Assembly (NCBI GenBank): GCA_016584305.1
Contig: JACEEZ010018880.1
Coordinates: 1 to 64,000, forward strand
From: Chionoecetes opilio
Lineage: Eukaryota; Arthropoda; Malacostraca; Decapoda; Majidae
Length of the DNA stretch: 64,000 bases
Direction: 5' to 3'
Under the pieces are notes generated by a model. That model was not told the DNA's origin, searched no databases, and saw only the letters and a program-made list of their open reading frames with translations. Shown here piece after piece: positions 1 to 10,746 of this stretch (position 1 is its first letter; each line of letters begins with the position of its first letter). The translations under genes were made by a program, and so were the position numbers.

Positions 1-499
1 CTGTGGGTATCAACAACGTAGGTAGTTATCGCAACCCACTTTTATATTGTAGTCCAAGGTGGCAGGTTTATAATGAAAGTGCAATAATCTTTGGTTTGCA
101 AAATGAGTTTGTGGTGCACATAAATAAAAGTTCCTTTGGTTTCTCGTTATTACACTCAAAAAAATTCTGGAGTCACCATCTGCACAACCTTCTGTGCCCA
201 TGGCTGCCAATGTACTGAACCCGCAGCCTGGCCTGACGTCACTGAGGTGGCAATTATACGCGGAGTATTATAAACATCAATATATTCCCCTATATGATTA
301 TTATGCAATACATAGCTTAAATATATCAGAAAGGTTGATGTGGTACGAATTTAGAGCATTTCGTATCCATATGCAGTAATTAATGCAAACTGTACCTGGT
401 TCCTTACACAGGCACTACATAGCCAGCTGTAATCAAGCTTATCAAGGGTGTACTGGGGCTCAGTCTAGCTAGAAAGTGCTCGGGACTGGATCTGACTGG
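1..499. other. No recognisable feature
   Basis: AT-rich sequence with only short open frames and no domain, repeat unit or RNA that I recognise. Confidence 0.5.
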
Positions 500-660
500 A
501 CTTAGAATTTTTTGAGGCACCTCATATTTCATAGCGGCCGTGTGGGTTAACCAAGGCCGAGCGCACGCTGGAACCTTTACAGATGTGAAGTACAATAAGC
601 ATACAATACAGTGCGGTAGTTCATTTCAGTCAAAGCCGGAAGGATGAGTTCCAAAGTATT
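500..660 (-). repeat. Dispersed repeat, inverted copy of 32934-33088
   Basis: Read on the minus strand this segment matches 32934-33088 almost base for base, including the shared stretch GGTTAACCCACACGGCCGC. The second copy sits at the edge of the TTAGG array, so this is a dispersed repeat rather than a gene. No coding potential is seen. Confidence 0.75.
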
Positions 661-667
661 TCCGAGT

Positions 668-832
668 AGTCTTTGGCTGTGGCTAACTATCGTGTGTGCC
701 TTGGCTGTGGCAAAGATTACTGTATACTGTATAGAGTAGTCTTTGGCTGTGGCTAACTAGCGTGTGTGGCCTTGGCTGTGGCAAAAACTACTGTATACTG
801 TATAGAGTAGTCTTTGGCTGTGGCTATAGCGC
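668..832. repeat. Short tandem repeat, about 68-bp unit
   Basis: Two and a half units of a sequence containing GTCTTTGGCTGTGGCTAACT and a short ACTGTATACTGTATAGAGTA stretch. Its first half is the same motif that builds the larger minisatellite at 1662-2112, so the two arrays share an origin. Confidence 0.8.
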
Positions 833-1016
833 ATTTCGTGACGTTCACCGCCCTGGTTTCAGTCCAGTCTATACCGTTCCAGGCCGGACTGATGCTCGCT
901 AAAATAACATCGAGACTGGCCCCATCCCATTCGTCGTTCCTATTGGCTGGGGGATCGAGTGGGCGGTCCTCCGGGCAGAAATGCACACATTTTTTTAAAA
1001 TGCGCGCGTTTTATTT

Positions 1017-1043
1017 ACTTGACTTCTCAATGGGAAGTCAAGT
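1017..1043. other. Perfect 10-bp hairpin
   Basis: ACTTGACTTC (1017-1026) and GAAGTCAAGT (1034-1043) are perfect inverted repeats around a 7-base loop. There is no U-tract or neighbouring gene to make it a functional RNA element. Confidence 0.5.
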
Positions 1044-1133
1044 TGTAGGGCATGACTATGAAAAAATGAATGAAGAAATTTCATTTCATTTAGCGTTAAT
1101 AACACTATCTAGTCGCCGTTAGTGCAGTCGCCA

Positions 1134-1323
1134 CTGCCACTAATGTCGCAGGGGGGCATATATTACGAGTTTTAGCATCACTACAGATCACATCACGTGC
1201 ACATTACGTAGTTTACATTATCTACATAACACTATAGCTACGTACATGTCTTCATGACACATACAAGTCTGTAGTGATGCTAACATTCGTATATAATGGC
1301 GCCTGGTGACATTAGTACAGTGG
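1134..1323. mobile_element. MITE-like element with about 50-bp inverted ends
   Basis: The left end (1134-1187, containing TTTTAGCATCACTACAGA) and the right end (1268-1323, containing TCTGTAGTGATGCTAACA) are imperfect inverted repeats about 190 bp apart edge to edge. A related arm with TATAGCATCACTACTGAT occurs near 49800. No ORF is present; this is a small non-autonomous DNA element. The target-site duplication is not clear. Confidence 0.6.
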
Positions 1324-1329
1324 GCCACT

Positions 1330-1661
1330 ATAGTGTTGTTGACGGTACATTAATTTCCCAAGATGTTGTTTCAGCAAATTGCGAATATTGTAATTTTTCG
1401 TGAAATTACTTTAGTCTTATGGTCAGCCATCATGGTGTTTCATGTCTTATCAGCAGCCACGAGAAGCTCCTGGTCGTCTTCCCCGCTGACTGCAGTGCGC
1501 ATGCGCCAGTTCTCCCCACACTGGTCCAAGGTGGTCCTGCTCTCTGGGCTGCACCGGACTGGACTGGGCTAAACCGTTCCAGACTGCCTCGCGAAAACAG
1601 TGGCCGCCCGGGACTAGCCCAGTCCAGACCGGACCAGAGCGGCCGCGAAAACGCACTTTAA
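1330..1661. other. Flank of minisatellite, nothing coding
   Basis: Contains a CG-rich stretch with repeated 'GGACTGG' and 'CAGTCC' words (1550-1650) that resembles 840-900 and forms short inverted repeats. No gene recognised. Confidence 0.4.
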
Positions 1662-2112
1662 TAACTAGCGTGTGTGCCTTGGCTGTGGCTAACTAGCGTG
1701 TGTGCCTTGCTTTGGCTACTAGCGTGTGTGCCTTGGCTGTGGCTAACTAGTCGTGTGTGCCTTGGCTGTGGCTAACTAGCGTGTGTGCCTTGGCTGTGGC
1801 AAAACCTAGCGTGTGGTGCCTTGGCTGTTGGCTAACTAGCGTTTTGTGCCTTGGCTGTGGCTAACTAGCGTGGGAACATTGGGGGTTTTGGCTAACTAGC
1901 GTGGGAACATTGCGGGTTTTGGCTAACTAGCGTGGGAACATTGCGGGTTTTGGCTAACTAGCGGGGGAACATTGCGGGTTTTTGGCTACTAGCGTGGGAA
2001 CAGTGCGGGTTTTGGCTAACTGGGCGTGGGAACATTGCGGATTTTGGCTAACTAGCGTGGGAACAGTGCGGGTATTGGCTAACTAGCGTGGGAACATTGG
2101 GGGGTTTTGGGT
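1662..2112. repeat. Minisatellite, 28-31 bp unit, about 15 copies
   Basis: Units begin CTAACTAGCG. The first half carries TGTGTGCCTTGGCTGTGG and the second half TGGGAACATTGCGGGTTTTGG, so two sub-families lie side by side. The switch at about 1870 shows local homogenisation of each variant. Confidence 0.9.
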
Positions 2113-2865
2113 CGGCAAATACAAAGCCAGGAGCGAAAAGGCACATTTCTAGCGTTTCCCCAGACTCTCCCCTTCCCCCAACAACACACACAACAATCTA
2201 GCCCCATCATAAACCCTATGGGGGCACCGCCTTTCATGGGGGGGGCACGTCCCCCCCGTCCCTACGCCAGGGCAGCAGAAAGCCTTGGGCCCCTTGACAG
2301 CCTGGGCCGTGACGTCAGGGGATTAGGCTCCGACCACGTAATATATTTAAAAAAAACTTTGTTCGGGGTTCAATTTGGATCTGATTACCAGTTTTAGAAT
2401 TGGCATTTCTATCATCAATTTTTATATATCTACTATGATTTTTAATGCGATATTTAAAAAGTCGATAAAAATTAGAAAAATATGGCGCTGGGGCGCCCCT
2501 ATATAGTCTGTTTATTTTGATAACTCCCGCTAAATTCCAGGTTTATGAGGCTTTTCTTGTTTGTCTGATTTATATCTAATATTTCCATATACACAATGTA
2601 CTTAGTAGGCGCATTATGAGGCTATTGACAGGAAGGCTCCCCAGCCTTGTTTTGTGTCAAGTGTTGTGTCAAGGCAACCATATTTTCTCCGAAAAAAAAA
2701 AAAAAAAAATTCTTGGGGTTGAGGCAATAATTGTGTTAGATAATTAAACCAATATGTTTGTAATATTTTTTAGATTATTGTTATCATGCTTGTTTCACGG
2801 TCCTAAGTTCGGGCTTGCCGTAACCTTATGTATTTTTTTATCCATTTTTTTTCCATCTTACCCCA
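2113..2865. other. No gene seen; A18 tract
   Basis: Unrecognised sequence with an A run at 2692-2709 and a C/G-run region at 2218-2260. The A run could be a retroposon tail, but no element body can be identified upstream. Confidence 0.4.
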
Positions 2866-3757
2866 AAGCTACTTTTCCAGTCCCAGCTGGCTCTCTGTGT
2901 CCTGACTGATCACTGTTGCAGGTGGTGAGGTCACAGTCCCAGCTGGGTCTCTGTGTCCTGACTGTGACCACTGTTGCAGGTGCTGAGATCACGGGTCCCA
3001 GCTGGCTCTCTTTGTCCTGACTGTAAACCACTGTTGCAGGTGGTGAGGCCCACAGCCCCAGCTGGCTCTCTATGTCCTGACTGGACCACTGTTGCAAGTG
3101 CTGAGATCACAGTTCCAGCTGGCTCTGTGTCCTGACTGTGACCACTGTTGCAGGTGGTGAGATCACAGTCCCAGCTGGCTCTCTGTGTCCTGACTGTGAC
3201 CATGTTGCGGGTGGTGAGGTCACGTCCCAGCTGGCTCTCTGTGTCCTGACTGTGACCACTGTTGCAGGTGCTGAGATCACAGCCCCAGCTGGCACTATGT
3301 GTCCTGACTGTGACCACTTTTGCAGGTGGTGAGGTCACCAGTCCCAGCTGGGCTCTCTGTGTCCTGACTGTGACCACTTTTTGCAGGTGCTGAGATCACA
3401 GTCCCACCTGGCTCTCTGTGTCCTGCCCCCTGTGACCACTGTTGAGGTGGTGAGGTCACAGTCCTAGCGGGCCCTCTCTGTGTCCTGACTGTGACCACTG
3501 TTGGGTGGTGAGGTCACAGTCCAGTGGCTCTCTGTGTCCTGACTATGACCACTGTTGCAGTGGGTAAGGTCACAGCCCCAGCTGGCTCTCTGTGTCCTGA
3601 CTGTGACCACTGTTGCAGGTGCTGAGATCACAGTCCCGCTGGCTCTCTGTGTCCTGATGTGACCACTGTTGTAGGGGGTGAGGTCACAGTCCCAGCTGGC
3701 TCTCTGTGTCCTGACTGTGACCACTGTTGCAGGTGGTGAGGTCACAGTCCCAGCTGG
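2866..3757. repeat. Minisatellite, 58-60 bp unit, about 15 copies
   Basis: Each unit contains GGCTCTCTGTGTCCTGACTG and GTGACCACTGTTGCAGGTG. The array stops exactly where the zinc-finger pseudogene-like sequence begins, so it occupies the position of that gene's upstream intron or 5' flank. Each unit includes an acceptor-like TTGCAGGTG word. Confidence 0.92.
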
Positions 3758-4830
3758 GTGTTTTGCTGCACACTAAGGCATCTCGCGCCAGCAATCCCTA
3801 AGCTTCCTGCAGGGACCGGCCACCATGTATGCTGCCGTGAATATTGCTGCGCTGGAGGCTGGGGCAGGGGGGTAGCAGCACCACCAGTGGCCGGGAGCAG
3901 CAGCAGCAGTGTGCCTCAGCTGTGGGGAGGCACAGGAGGGATGGCAAGAATCACCTGGAGGCAGGCAGCTCAGGCCAAGAAGGAGAGAGGCAGTTTTTGG
4001 TTGCTCACAATGTAGTAAATCATTCAGATGCAAGAGTCTGCTTGAGAGACATTTCCTACACACAGTGGCGTCAAGGATCATGAATGTCTAGAGTGTGGGA
4101 AAAAATTTTAAATTTTTAAATCTAACCTCACCACACCCCACACTGACACACAGTGGCATCAAGGATTATGAATGTCTAGAGTGTGGAAAAAATTTACTCT
4201 AAAGGCTAATCTCACCCCACACACCCTGACACACAGTGGTGTTAAAAATTATGAATGTGTAGAGTGTGGGAAAATTATTTTCTGTAAAGGATAATCTCAC
4301 CACCACACACCCTGACACACAGTGGTGTTAAAAATTATAATGTGTAGAGTGTGGGAATTTTTTTTTTTCTAAAGGCTAATCTCACCAGACACACCCTGAC
4401 ACACAGTGTTGTTAAGAAATATCAATGTCTGCAGTGTGGGGAAAAAATTACTCTCAAGTCTAGCCTCACCACACACACCCTGACACACAGTGGTGTTAAA
4501 AATCATGAATGTGTAGAGTGTGGGAAAAGATTTATTTGTAAGTTTTAACCTCACACACACACCCCTGACACACAGTGGTGTTAAGAATCACCAATGTCTG
4601 GAGTGTGGGAAAAGATTGCTCCAAGTCTCACCTCACCACACACAACCCTGACACACAGTGGTGTTAAAAATCACCAATGTCTGGAGTGTGGGCAAAGAAA
4701 TTTTCTTACAAGTCTGACCTCACCCAACCCCACCTTGAGACACAGTGGTTTGAGGGAGTTCAAGTGTGATGTTTTGTAAAAGTGTTTTAAGACAAAGGGT
4801 GATATTACCAAACACATTTAAGATCCACTT
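3758..4830 (+). pseudogene. Degenerate C2H2 zinc-finger gene copy
   Basis: A decayed relative of the two minus-strand zinc-finger genes at 52.8-53.5 and 60.7-61.7 kb. The first recognisable finger (about 3985-4060) has Cys-x2-Cys with CSQCSKSF followed by a His-x3-His end. About eight further finger remnants follow, with repeated 'ECGK' and 'HTLTHSGVKN' words. They are scattered over all three frames by single-base indels and homopolymer growth (for example a T-run near 4357). The last finger corresponds to the family's conserved ending (HSGLREFKCDV), but its codons are broken by a stop after DVL. Linkers read HSGVKN rather than the HTGERN/HTGDKG of the intact copies, so this copy belongs to an older branch or has drifted. 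Minisatellites abut it on both sides. Confidence 0.85.
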
Positions 4831-4839
4831 TTGAGGTTA

Positions 4840-6048
4840 TGTGTTGTGTGGACAAGTGTGGTTGTAGGATGTGGCAATGGATGGTGTGGTGGTGGACAGA
4901 GTGTTACATGTGTGGTGGCAGGAGTGTGGCAATGGGTGGTGGTTGGGGTGGACAGAGTGTTACATGTGTGTTTGGGAGGAGTGTGGGAATGGGTGGTGGT
5001 GGTGGTGGACAGAGTGTTATATGTGTGGTGGTAGGAGTGTGGCAAAGGGTTGGTAGTGGTGGTGGACAGAGTGTTACATGTGTGTGGCAGGAGTGTGCAA
5101 TGGGTGGTGGTGGTGGTGGACAGTGTGTTACATGTGTGGTGGCAGGGAGTGTGGCAATGGGGGTGGTGGTGGTGGTGGACAGAGTGGTACATTTGTGGGG
5201 GGTAGGAGTGTGGCAATGGGTGGGGGTGGTGGTGGACAGAGTGTTACATGTGTGGTGGCAGGGAGTGTGGGAAATGGGTGGTGGTGGTGGTGGACAGAGT
5301 GTTACATGTGTGGTGGTAGGAGTGTGGCAATGGGTGGTGGACAGAGTGTTTCATGTGTGGTGGTAGGAGTAATGGCAATGGGTGGTGGACAGAGTGTTAC
5401 ATGTTTGGTGGCAGGAGTGTGGCAATGGGTGGTGGTGGTGGTGGACAGAGTGTTACATGTGTGGGGGCAGGAGTGTGGCAATGGGTGGTGGTGGTGGTGG
5501 ACAGTGTGTTACTGTGTGGTGGAAGGAGTTGTGGCAATGGGTTTGGGGGTGGTGGTGGACAGAGGTTACATGTGTGTGGCAGGAGTGTGGCAATGGGTGG
5601 TGGACAGAGTGTTACATGTGTGGGGGCAGGAGTGTGGCAATGGGTGGTGGACAGTGTTACATGTGTGGTGGTAGGAGTGTGGCAATGGGGGTGGTGGTGG
5701 TGGGCAGAGTGTTACATGTGTGGTGGCAGGAGTGTGGCAATGGGTGGTGGTGGTGGTGGACAGTGTGTTACATGTGTGGTGGCAGGAGTGTGGCAATGGG
5801 TGGTGGTGGTGGACAGAGTGTTACATGTGTGGATGTAGGAGTGTGGCAATGGGTGGTGGACAGTGTGTTACAGTGTGGTGGTAGGAGTGTGGCAATGGGT
5901 GGTGGTGGTAGTGGACAGAGTGTTACATGTGTGGTGGCAGGAGTGTGGCAATGGGTGGTGGTGGTGGTGGACAGAGTGTTACATGTGTGGTGGCAGGGAG
6001 TGTGGCAATGGGTGGTGGACAGAGTGTTACATGTGTGGTGGCAGGCGT
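4840..6048. repeat. Minisatellite, about 45-60 bp unit, about 22 copies
   Basis: Units read GGACAGAGTGTTACATGTGTG, then GTGGCAGGAGTGTGGCAATGG, then a variable number of GGT triplets. The array starts a few bases after the last codons of the zinc-finger pseudogene. Its seed resembles the 3' flank of the intact copies, where the minus strand reads GTGGTGGACAGTGTTGCC and GGCATTGTGGGTGGTGG. Length variation comes mainly from the (GGT)n part. Long GTG-start open frames across it are artefacts. Confidence 0.92.
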
Positions 6049-6174
6049 GGGCCTGTCATAGGTGTGGGGTTCAAAATGTCAGTGTTATAGTGTTGTTTCC
6101 TTTCCTTAGCATTTAAGAAGAGCGTGATGGTGGTGGTGTTGAGTATTGTCAGCTGGCTTGGACCTGAGGCATAG

Positions 6175-6177
<3 letters not shown>

Positions 6178-6214
<37 letters not shown>
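6178..6214. repeat. Poly-T tract, 37 bases
   Basis: Uninterrupted T37, equivalent to a minus-strand poly-A tail. It may mark the end of a minus-strand retroposon, but no body can be recognised in the adjoining sequence. Confidence 0.85.
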
Positions 6215-6217
<3 letters not shown>

Positions 6218-6962
6218 CATTACAAAAGACTGGCCAATTATTTTTTATTTTGATTTTTTACACATATTATACATGTGTGTCTTGTTCAGGGTTTTTTTAT
6301 TCTTCATGTTTTTAGTGTTGTTTACCGTGCACACCACCACCTTAAAAGGTCATATCTATGTAATACAATGAATATTAAACGGTTATTCCTATCCAACATT
6401 TTCCCCGCTACTACTTACATGACTTCACTGAGATATTTCTACTAGATATTTATATTAGCACTGAGATATTTCATGTTATTTATTGATCAATATTTTGTTG
6501 CCATGACAGTTTGTGTGTGGCATGAAAGGGGTGATGGGCGGTGAAGAAATGGTGTTGTCTTAAGGGCCGGCTCCCACCAGTCCGCTTGTAAAGGCCGCCG
6601 CTGCCGTTCACCGCTCAACAGTGACGTCACCACCATCACCGCTGGAGTGGCTTTTAGTGGGGAACCGGCCTTTAGGAGTCAAAATGCAACACTGGCCTGT
6701 ACAAGATGACCCCTGGTGACCCTCTAAGGTGTTGCAGGGTCATTCGCAGCCAGGAGACAGGTGAGAGGGGAACTGTATGGTTTTGTTTTATTGTATGTAC
6801 ATTGTTACTATTAAAGCTATAGATTTAAAAGATGATCATTCAAAGAGCTAGTCTAGATATTTAACTTTGATATTGGGATTAACCCCTTCACGCCCAGATC
6901 TTTCCTTTGCTATATAAAATTGTTTTGTTGTCAGCCATAAAATAACGAAAAGTCACTGAATA

Positions 6963-7598
6963 CACTGATACCTTGACTTACAGTGCCCCAACTTACGAGT
7001 TTTCCCCCAGTTATGAGCAGTCGCTCGGTCGAATTTTTTTCTTAGAGTGGCGAGCCCAAAATCTGAGTTACGAGCGAGCTTAGATACGCCGCGCTAGTTG
7101 GCACAGCGAACGCCACAACATCCGCCCAGCATCCCGCGTTCCACTCGTTCACTTCACGTGGTTACCTCGCCGTGGAAGCATCTCAATTGTGTTGTGCTCA
7201 CACAGGCAAATGCAAATGGCGGAGGGTGAGTCAGTACGTTTAGCGGCAGCTCCACCCACAGCTGTTCCAACAGCTGATAAACAGCTGATACACAGGTATA
7301 AACACAGGCGAATGGCAAATGGCGGAGGGTGAGGGCAGTACGTTTAGGGGCAGTTTCACCCACAGCTGTTTCCAACAGCTGATACACAGAGTATAAACAC
7401 AGGCGAATGCAAATAGCGGAGGGTGAGTGCAGTCCAGTCATATAGGTCCCAGTAAAAAAATTAGGGTTTTTTTGGGGGCTGGAAGGGATTAATGGCATTT
7501 AAATTAATTTCAATGGGAAATTGATTTGATATACGAGCAAATTGAGTTACGAGCTCGATCAATAAACGAATTAAAACTCGTAAGTCAAGGTACCACTG
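6963..7598 (-). mobile_element. Pogo/Tigger-like MITE, CAGTGGTACC family
   Basis: The left end reads CACTGATACCTTGACTTAC and the right end GTAAGTCAAGGTACCACTG; these are inverted repeats flanked by ATA/TA. Two relatives lie at 30754-31287 and 47174-47654 in the opposite orientation. The interior holds a direct repeat of about 100 bp (around 7205-7430) containing GGCGGAGGGTGAG and CAACAGCTGATA. There is no transposase ORF. Assignment to pogo/Tigger rests on the terminal sequence and TA target only. Confidence 0.75.
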
Positions 7599-7857
7599 AT
7601 ACCAAATTAGTTAGTGGACAAGGATACTAAACGGTCATAGCTATAAAACATTGCTTATAGTCACAAAAAATTGTCTAATGGTACCCAAATTACAATGGAA
7701 ATTACGTTCTGGGCCTCAAGGGGTTTAAATACTTTCATTAAAAAAAACTTCTTATGAACGTCAATATTTATTAGTACATATATTTAGAAGTAAAAAAACA
7801 TGAGTTAACTAAGTTCTCGAGTGGTGATTCATAATTGCTTTAAAGATATATATAGAG

Positions 7858-8230
7858 TATAGTCTTTTTTTTTTTATTATGGTCAAAATTCAGTCAGGAA
7901 GCCACGCCCCTGCCCCCCCTTCTATGCTACGGGGCAGCTGATTGGTGCTTTCCCTCGTATCATCACTACCAATCAAAAATATCTTCACTACTTAACAGCG
8001 GCGTGACCACTGGACAGAGCAATCTTCACTACAAGGGTGACAAAATCAAAACCCTCTGTAGTGAAGATTGCTCTGCCCAGTGGTCACGCCGCTGTTAAGT
8101 ATGAAGATATTGTGTTTGGGTAGTGATGATACGAGGAATGCACCAATCAGCTGCCCGTAGCATAGAAGGGCAGGCAGTGGGCGTGGCTTCCTTACTGCAC
8201 TTTTTCCCATAATAAATAAAATAGACTATA
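7858..8230. mobile_element. Palindromic element, TATAGTC termini, 373 bp
   Basis: Two arms of about 170 bp are inverted copies (left AGTGAAGATTGCTCTG complement near 8020, right near 8060) around a short centre at about 8045. The ends TATAGTC/GACTATA match the much longer palindrome at 42790-44251. There is no ORF. The structure would extrude as a long hairpin. Confidence 0.8.
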
Positions 8231-8871
8231 GTATCAAATGTGTGAGGTATTTAAAGGGACAAAAATAATGGTATAAAAATCAAACTGGATCAAGAAAAAG
8301 TTACACCCAGACAAGAACAGATCAGTTACATATAACAATACATATATATTATACTAATTCAATATATTATTATAATCATATATAATAGTAATACAATTTA
8401 ATATAATAATCAAATAAATAATACTGTTTAGTGAGGCAAAAGTTGAGGTTTTTTCATTTAAAATATTACAAAAAATTGCAAAAATTGCAAAAACCACCCA
8501 AAAATGAAAAAAAAAAACCCTGTATTAAGTCTTAAATGCCCCCAAGCCTCTCCGGAGACAGACTGATTGGATGATTAAAGACAAAGTAATATGTTGGAGC
8601 AAGTTTATTTAGACGTAAAACCACAACGTACATTGATACAGGCATATACTGTCACGGGGTAGCGCTGGGATGATTACCTGTCAAGTGTGTAGTGAGTGTA
8701 TGGTTTGGGGCTGTGGTGGAGGCTGTGAAATCGCCTGGGGTGTTAATATACTGTGGGGAGACATATTGTGGCTCCTGTGGCTGCGGTGAGGTAGAGAGAG
8801 AGAGGGGGGCACTTATATGTTCAGACATTTTCATATATTTAAATAAACACCAACTCTTCGGATTTAAAGTG
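8231..8871. other. AT-rich spacer with a short LINE scrap
   Basis: Region 8320-8520 is A/T-rich. A segment at about 8656-8690 (GCTGGGATGATTACCTGTCAA) resembles the LINE near 56985, suggesting a small displaced piece of the same LINE tail. Nothing else is recognised. Confidence 0.4.
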
Positions 8872-9512
8872 GCTTGTGATCACTGTCTTACTCTATGGTT
8901 GTGAGACATGTTCACTAAATAGCGACTTGAAGAGACAAATCAATCTCTGGTAATAAGTGTCTTCGCAGAATCATGGGGTATCTCTGGGATGTTTACGTGT
9001 CAAACCAGCGATTGCCCGTGAGACTGAAGCGAGGCCTATTACCTGCATAGCCCCTGTCAGCCCCAACTTGGGCTACATGGGCATGTGGCACGCTGCCCTG
9101 AAACCGATCTTTCCCATCAGGTTGTATCTGTAAGAGACAATCCGGCGTGGAGGAGGCCAAGGGGGCGCCCAAAAAGGCTCGTGGCGGGGGAAAGTGATGC
9201 TTCTTGTCGAGAGCTGTTTGGTATGGGAAGGCAGCCTGCAGGGGAACTGCTTGGTAGGGGAAGGCAGCCTGCATGGGGACTGCTTGGTATGGGAAGGCAG
9301 CCTGCATGTGGGGACTGCTGGTAGGGGAAAGGGCAGCCTGCATGGGGACTGCTTGGTGTGAGAAGGGAGCCTGCATGGGGACTGCTTGGTGTGGGAAGGC
9401 AGCCTCCCATGGGGACTGTTTGGTGTGGAAGCACCCTGCATGGGCTAGGCGTGTGACCCCGGAAGTGGCGTCATAGGGTGGGCGAGGCGACGCGCCCCCA
9501 ATGATGGATTGA
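8872..9512 (+). pseudogene. RTE-type LINE 3' fragment (reverse transcriptase C-terminus)
   Basis: Matches the last part of the LINE ORF at 56873-57337 (GTCTTACTCTATGGTTGTGAGACA, then CGCAGAATCATGGGGTAT) and ends with the same CCCCAATGAT tail. It covers roughly the last 150 codons of the protein, downstream of the catalytic RT motifs, so it cannot encode an enzyme. Numerous substitutions and indels break the frame. The region for 'LLGMGKEPAW' has been amplified into a seven-copy tandem array (next entry). Confidence 0.85.
9205..9440 (+). repeat. Minisatellite grown inside the LINE tail, 33-bp unit, 7 copies
   Basis: Units of GACTGCTTGGTATGGGAAGG plus CAGCCTGCATGGG, each a variant of a stretch that occurs once in the intact LINE at about 57218-57250. 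The parent unit encodes part of the RT C-terminus, so the array arose by in-place amplification after insertion. Confidence 0.9.
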
Positions 9513-9849
9513 TACTGTAAGAACACACTGTTGTCACTCTAGATGTACTTTTAAACACGGCAATAATACGTCTAAACAAATACACATGGCAACGATTTTT
9601 AAGTTCTTTTCATGATTTACTTTTGCCTAATCTCCGGACGCTCTTCTAAGTTTTGATGACTTAGAATACTAATTTACCTTATGAATAATAGACTTTTTAC
9701 TAACTAACTTGAAAAATGTACTTTTACTACTAATCAACTAATGTTTTTTGACTTCTAAATATATGTAGAAAATATATATCTAAATGTAGCTAATACAAAT
9801 TGAAGTTTATAAGATTTTTTTTATTATGTAGTGAAAATTGAATTTAAAA
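9513..9849. other. AT-rich, nothing recognised
   Basis: No ORF, repeat unit or RNA seen. Confidence 0.4.
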
Positions 9850-10379
9850 TATCTTGATAACCTCTTTGAAAACTGATCAAATATTAGCATTACTAGTAAC
9901 AACTGTCTCTAAACTAGAATGGCAGCATAATTACAGTGGGGGAAAGTTTTTTACAGAAAAAACATCAGTTCTCCTGCTCCTCTCACCGTCGCTGGCTTGT
10001 GAATGACCCTGTAACACCTTAGAGGTCTCAGAGGTCATCTGTACAGGCCAGTTTTTGCTTTTTTGACCCTAAAGGCCCGGTTTACCGCTACAGCCACTCA
10101 GGGGTGATGGTGGTGACGTCATGTTGGGGGGGTGAACGGCAGCGGCGGCCGTACAAGCGGACTGGTGGGACCCGGGCCCTTTAAGAAAAACACCATTTCT
10201 TCACGCCATCACTCCTTCATGCCACACACCCAAAATTCATGGCAACAAAAAATTTATTCATAAATAACATTAAATATCTCAGTGCTAATTTAAATATCCC
10301 AGTAGAAATATCTCTGCGATCACAAAAAAATGATCAGTGTAGTAGTTGTCTGTAGTACAATGGCGGTGTATCAAGTATA

Positions 10380-10746
10380 ACCACCACTACTACTGGTGGT
10401 AAGGAGAGGGAGGGTGGTGGTAGTGGAGGAGGAGGGGGAGAGGAAGGAAGAAGAGGAAGAGGAGGAGGAGGAGGATTTTATAAAGTACAGTGGAGAGAAG
10501 AGATGATTTGTCCTCTGATACCCAGTTTAGGAGAAGGGTTGTGTGTGTTTACAATTTTACACATGTCTATTTTTGTTTGTAGTATTTATTATGTATGTAA
10601 AGTATTATGTATGTAGTACCTGTTTTGTGCGTGTTGTGTGGTGTGTGGTGTGTTGTGTGTGTGTGTGTGGTGTTGTGTGCGCGCGTTTACCTGCCATAAA
10701 GAAAAAGTCAACCCTTACTATGTGACTCAAAAAAGTAAACTGTTAG
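10380..10746. repeat. Purine-rich tract and GT-rich tract
   Basis: 10395-10475 is almost pure A/G (GGAGGAGG and GAAGAGGA words). 10628-10680 is GT-rich. Simple sequence only. Confidence 0.7.

Larger units (their letters stand above)
6424..10321. mobile_element. 3.9-kb inverted-repeat (foldback-like) structure
   Basis: The left arm (about 6424-6880) and right arm (about 9850-10321) are inverted copies. Shared words include CCACCAGTCCGCTTGTA on the plus strand at about 6575 and its complement at about 10152, plus matching 'GATATTTCTACT' and 'ACAGGGTCATTC' segments. Arms are about 460 bp with many small differences. The interior contains unrelated later insertions: a MITE at 6963, a palindrome at 7858 and a LINE tail at 8872. 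Either one foldback-type transposon or two opposed copies of a smaller element. No transposase is visible. Confidence 0.65.

Noticed and set aside
2866..6048. CRISPR-like array of spaced repeats
   Set aside because: Units are contiguous tandem copies without unique spacers, in a eukaryotic context with no cas genes.
4839..6116. Long Gly/Val/Trp and Cys-rich frames, and His/Thr-rich antisense frame
   Set aside because: Translations of the GGT-rich minisatellite without consistent start or frame.
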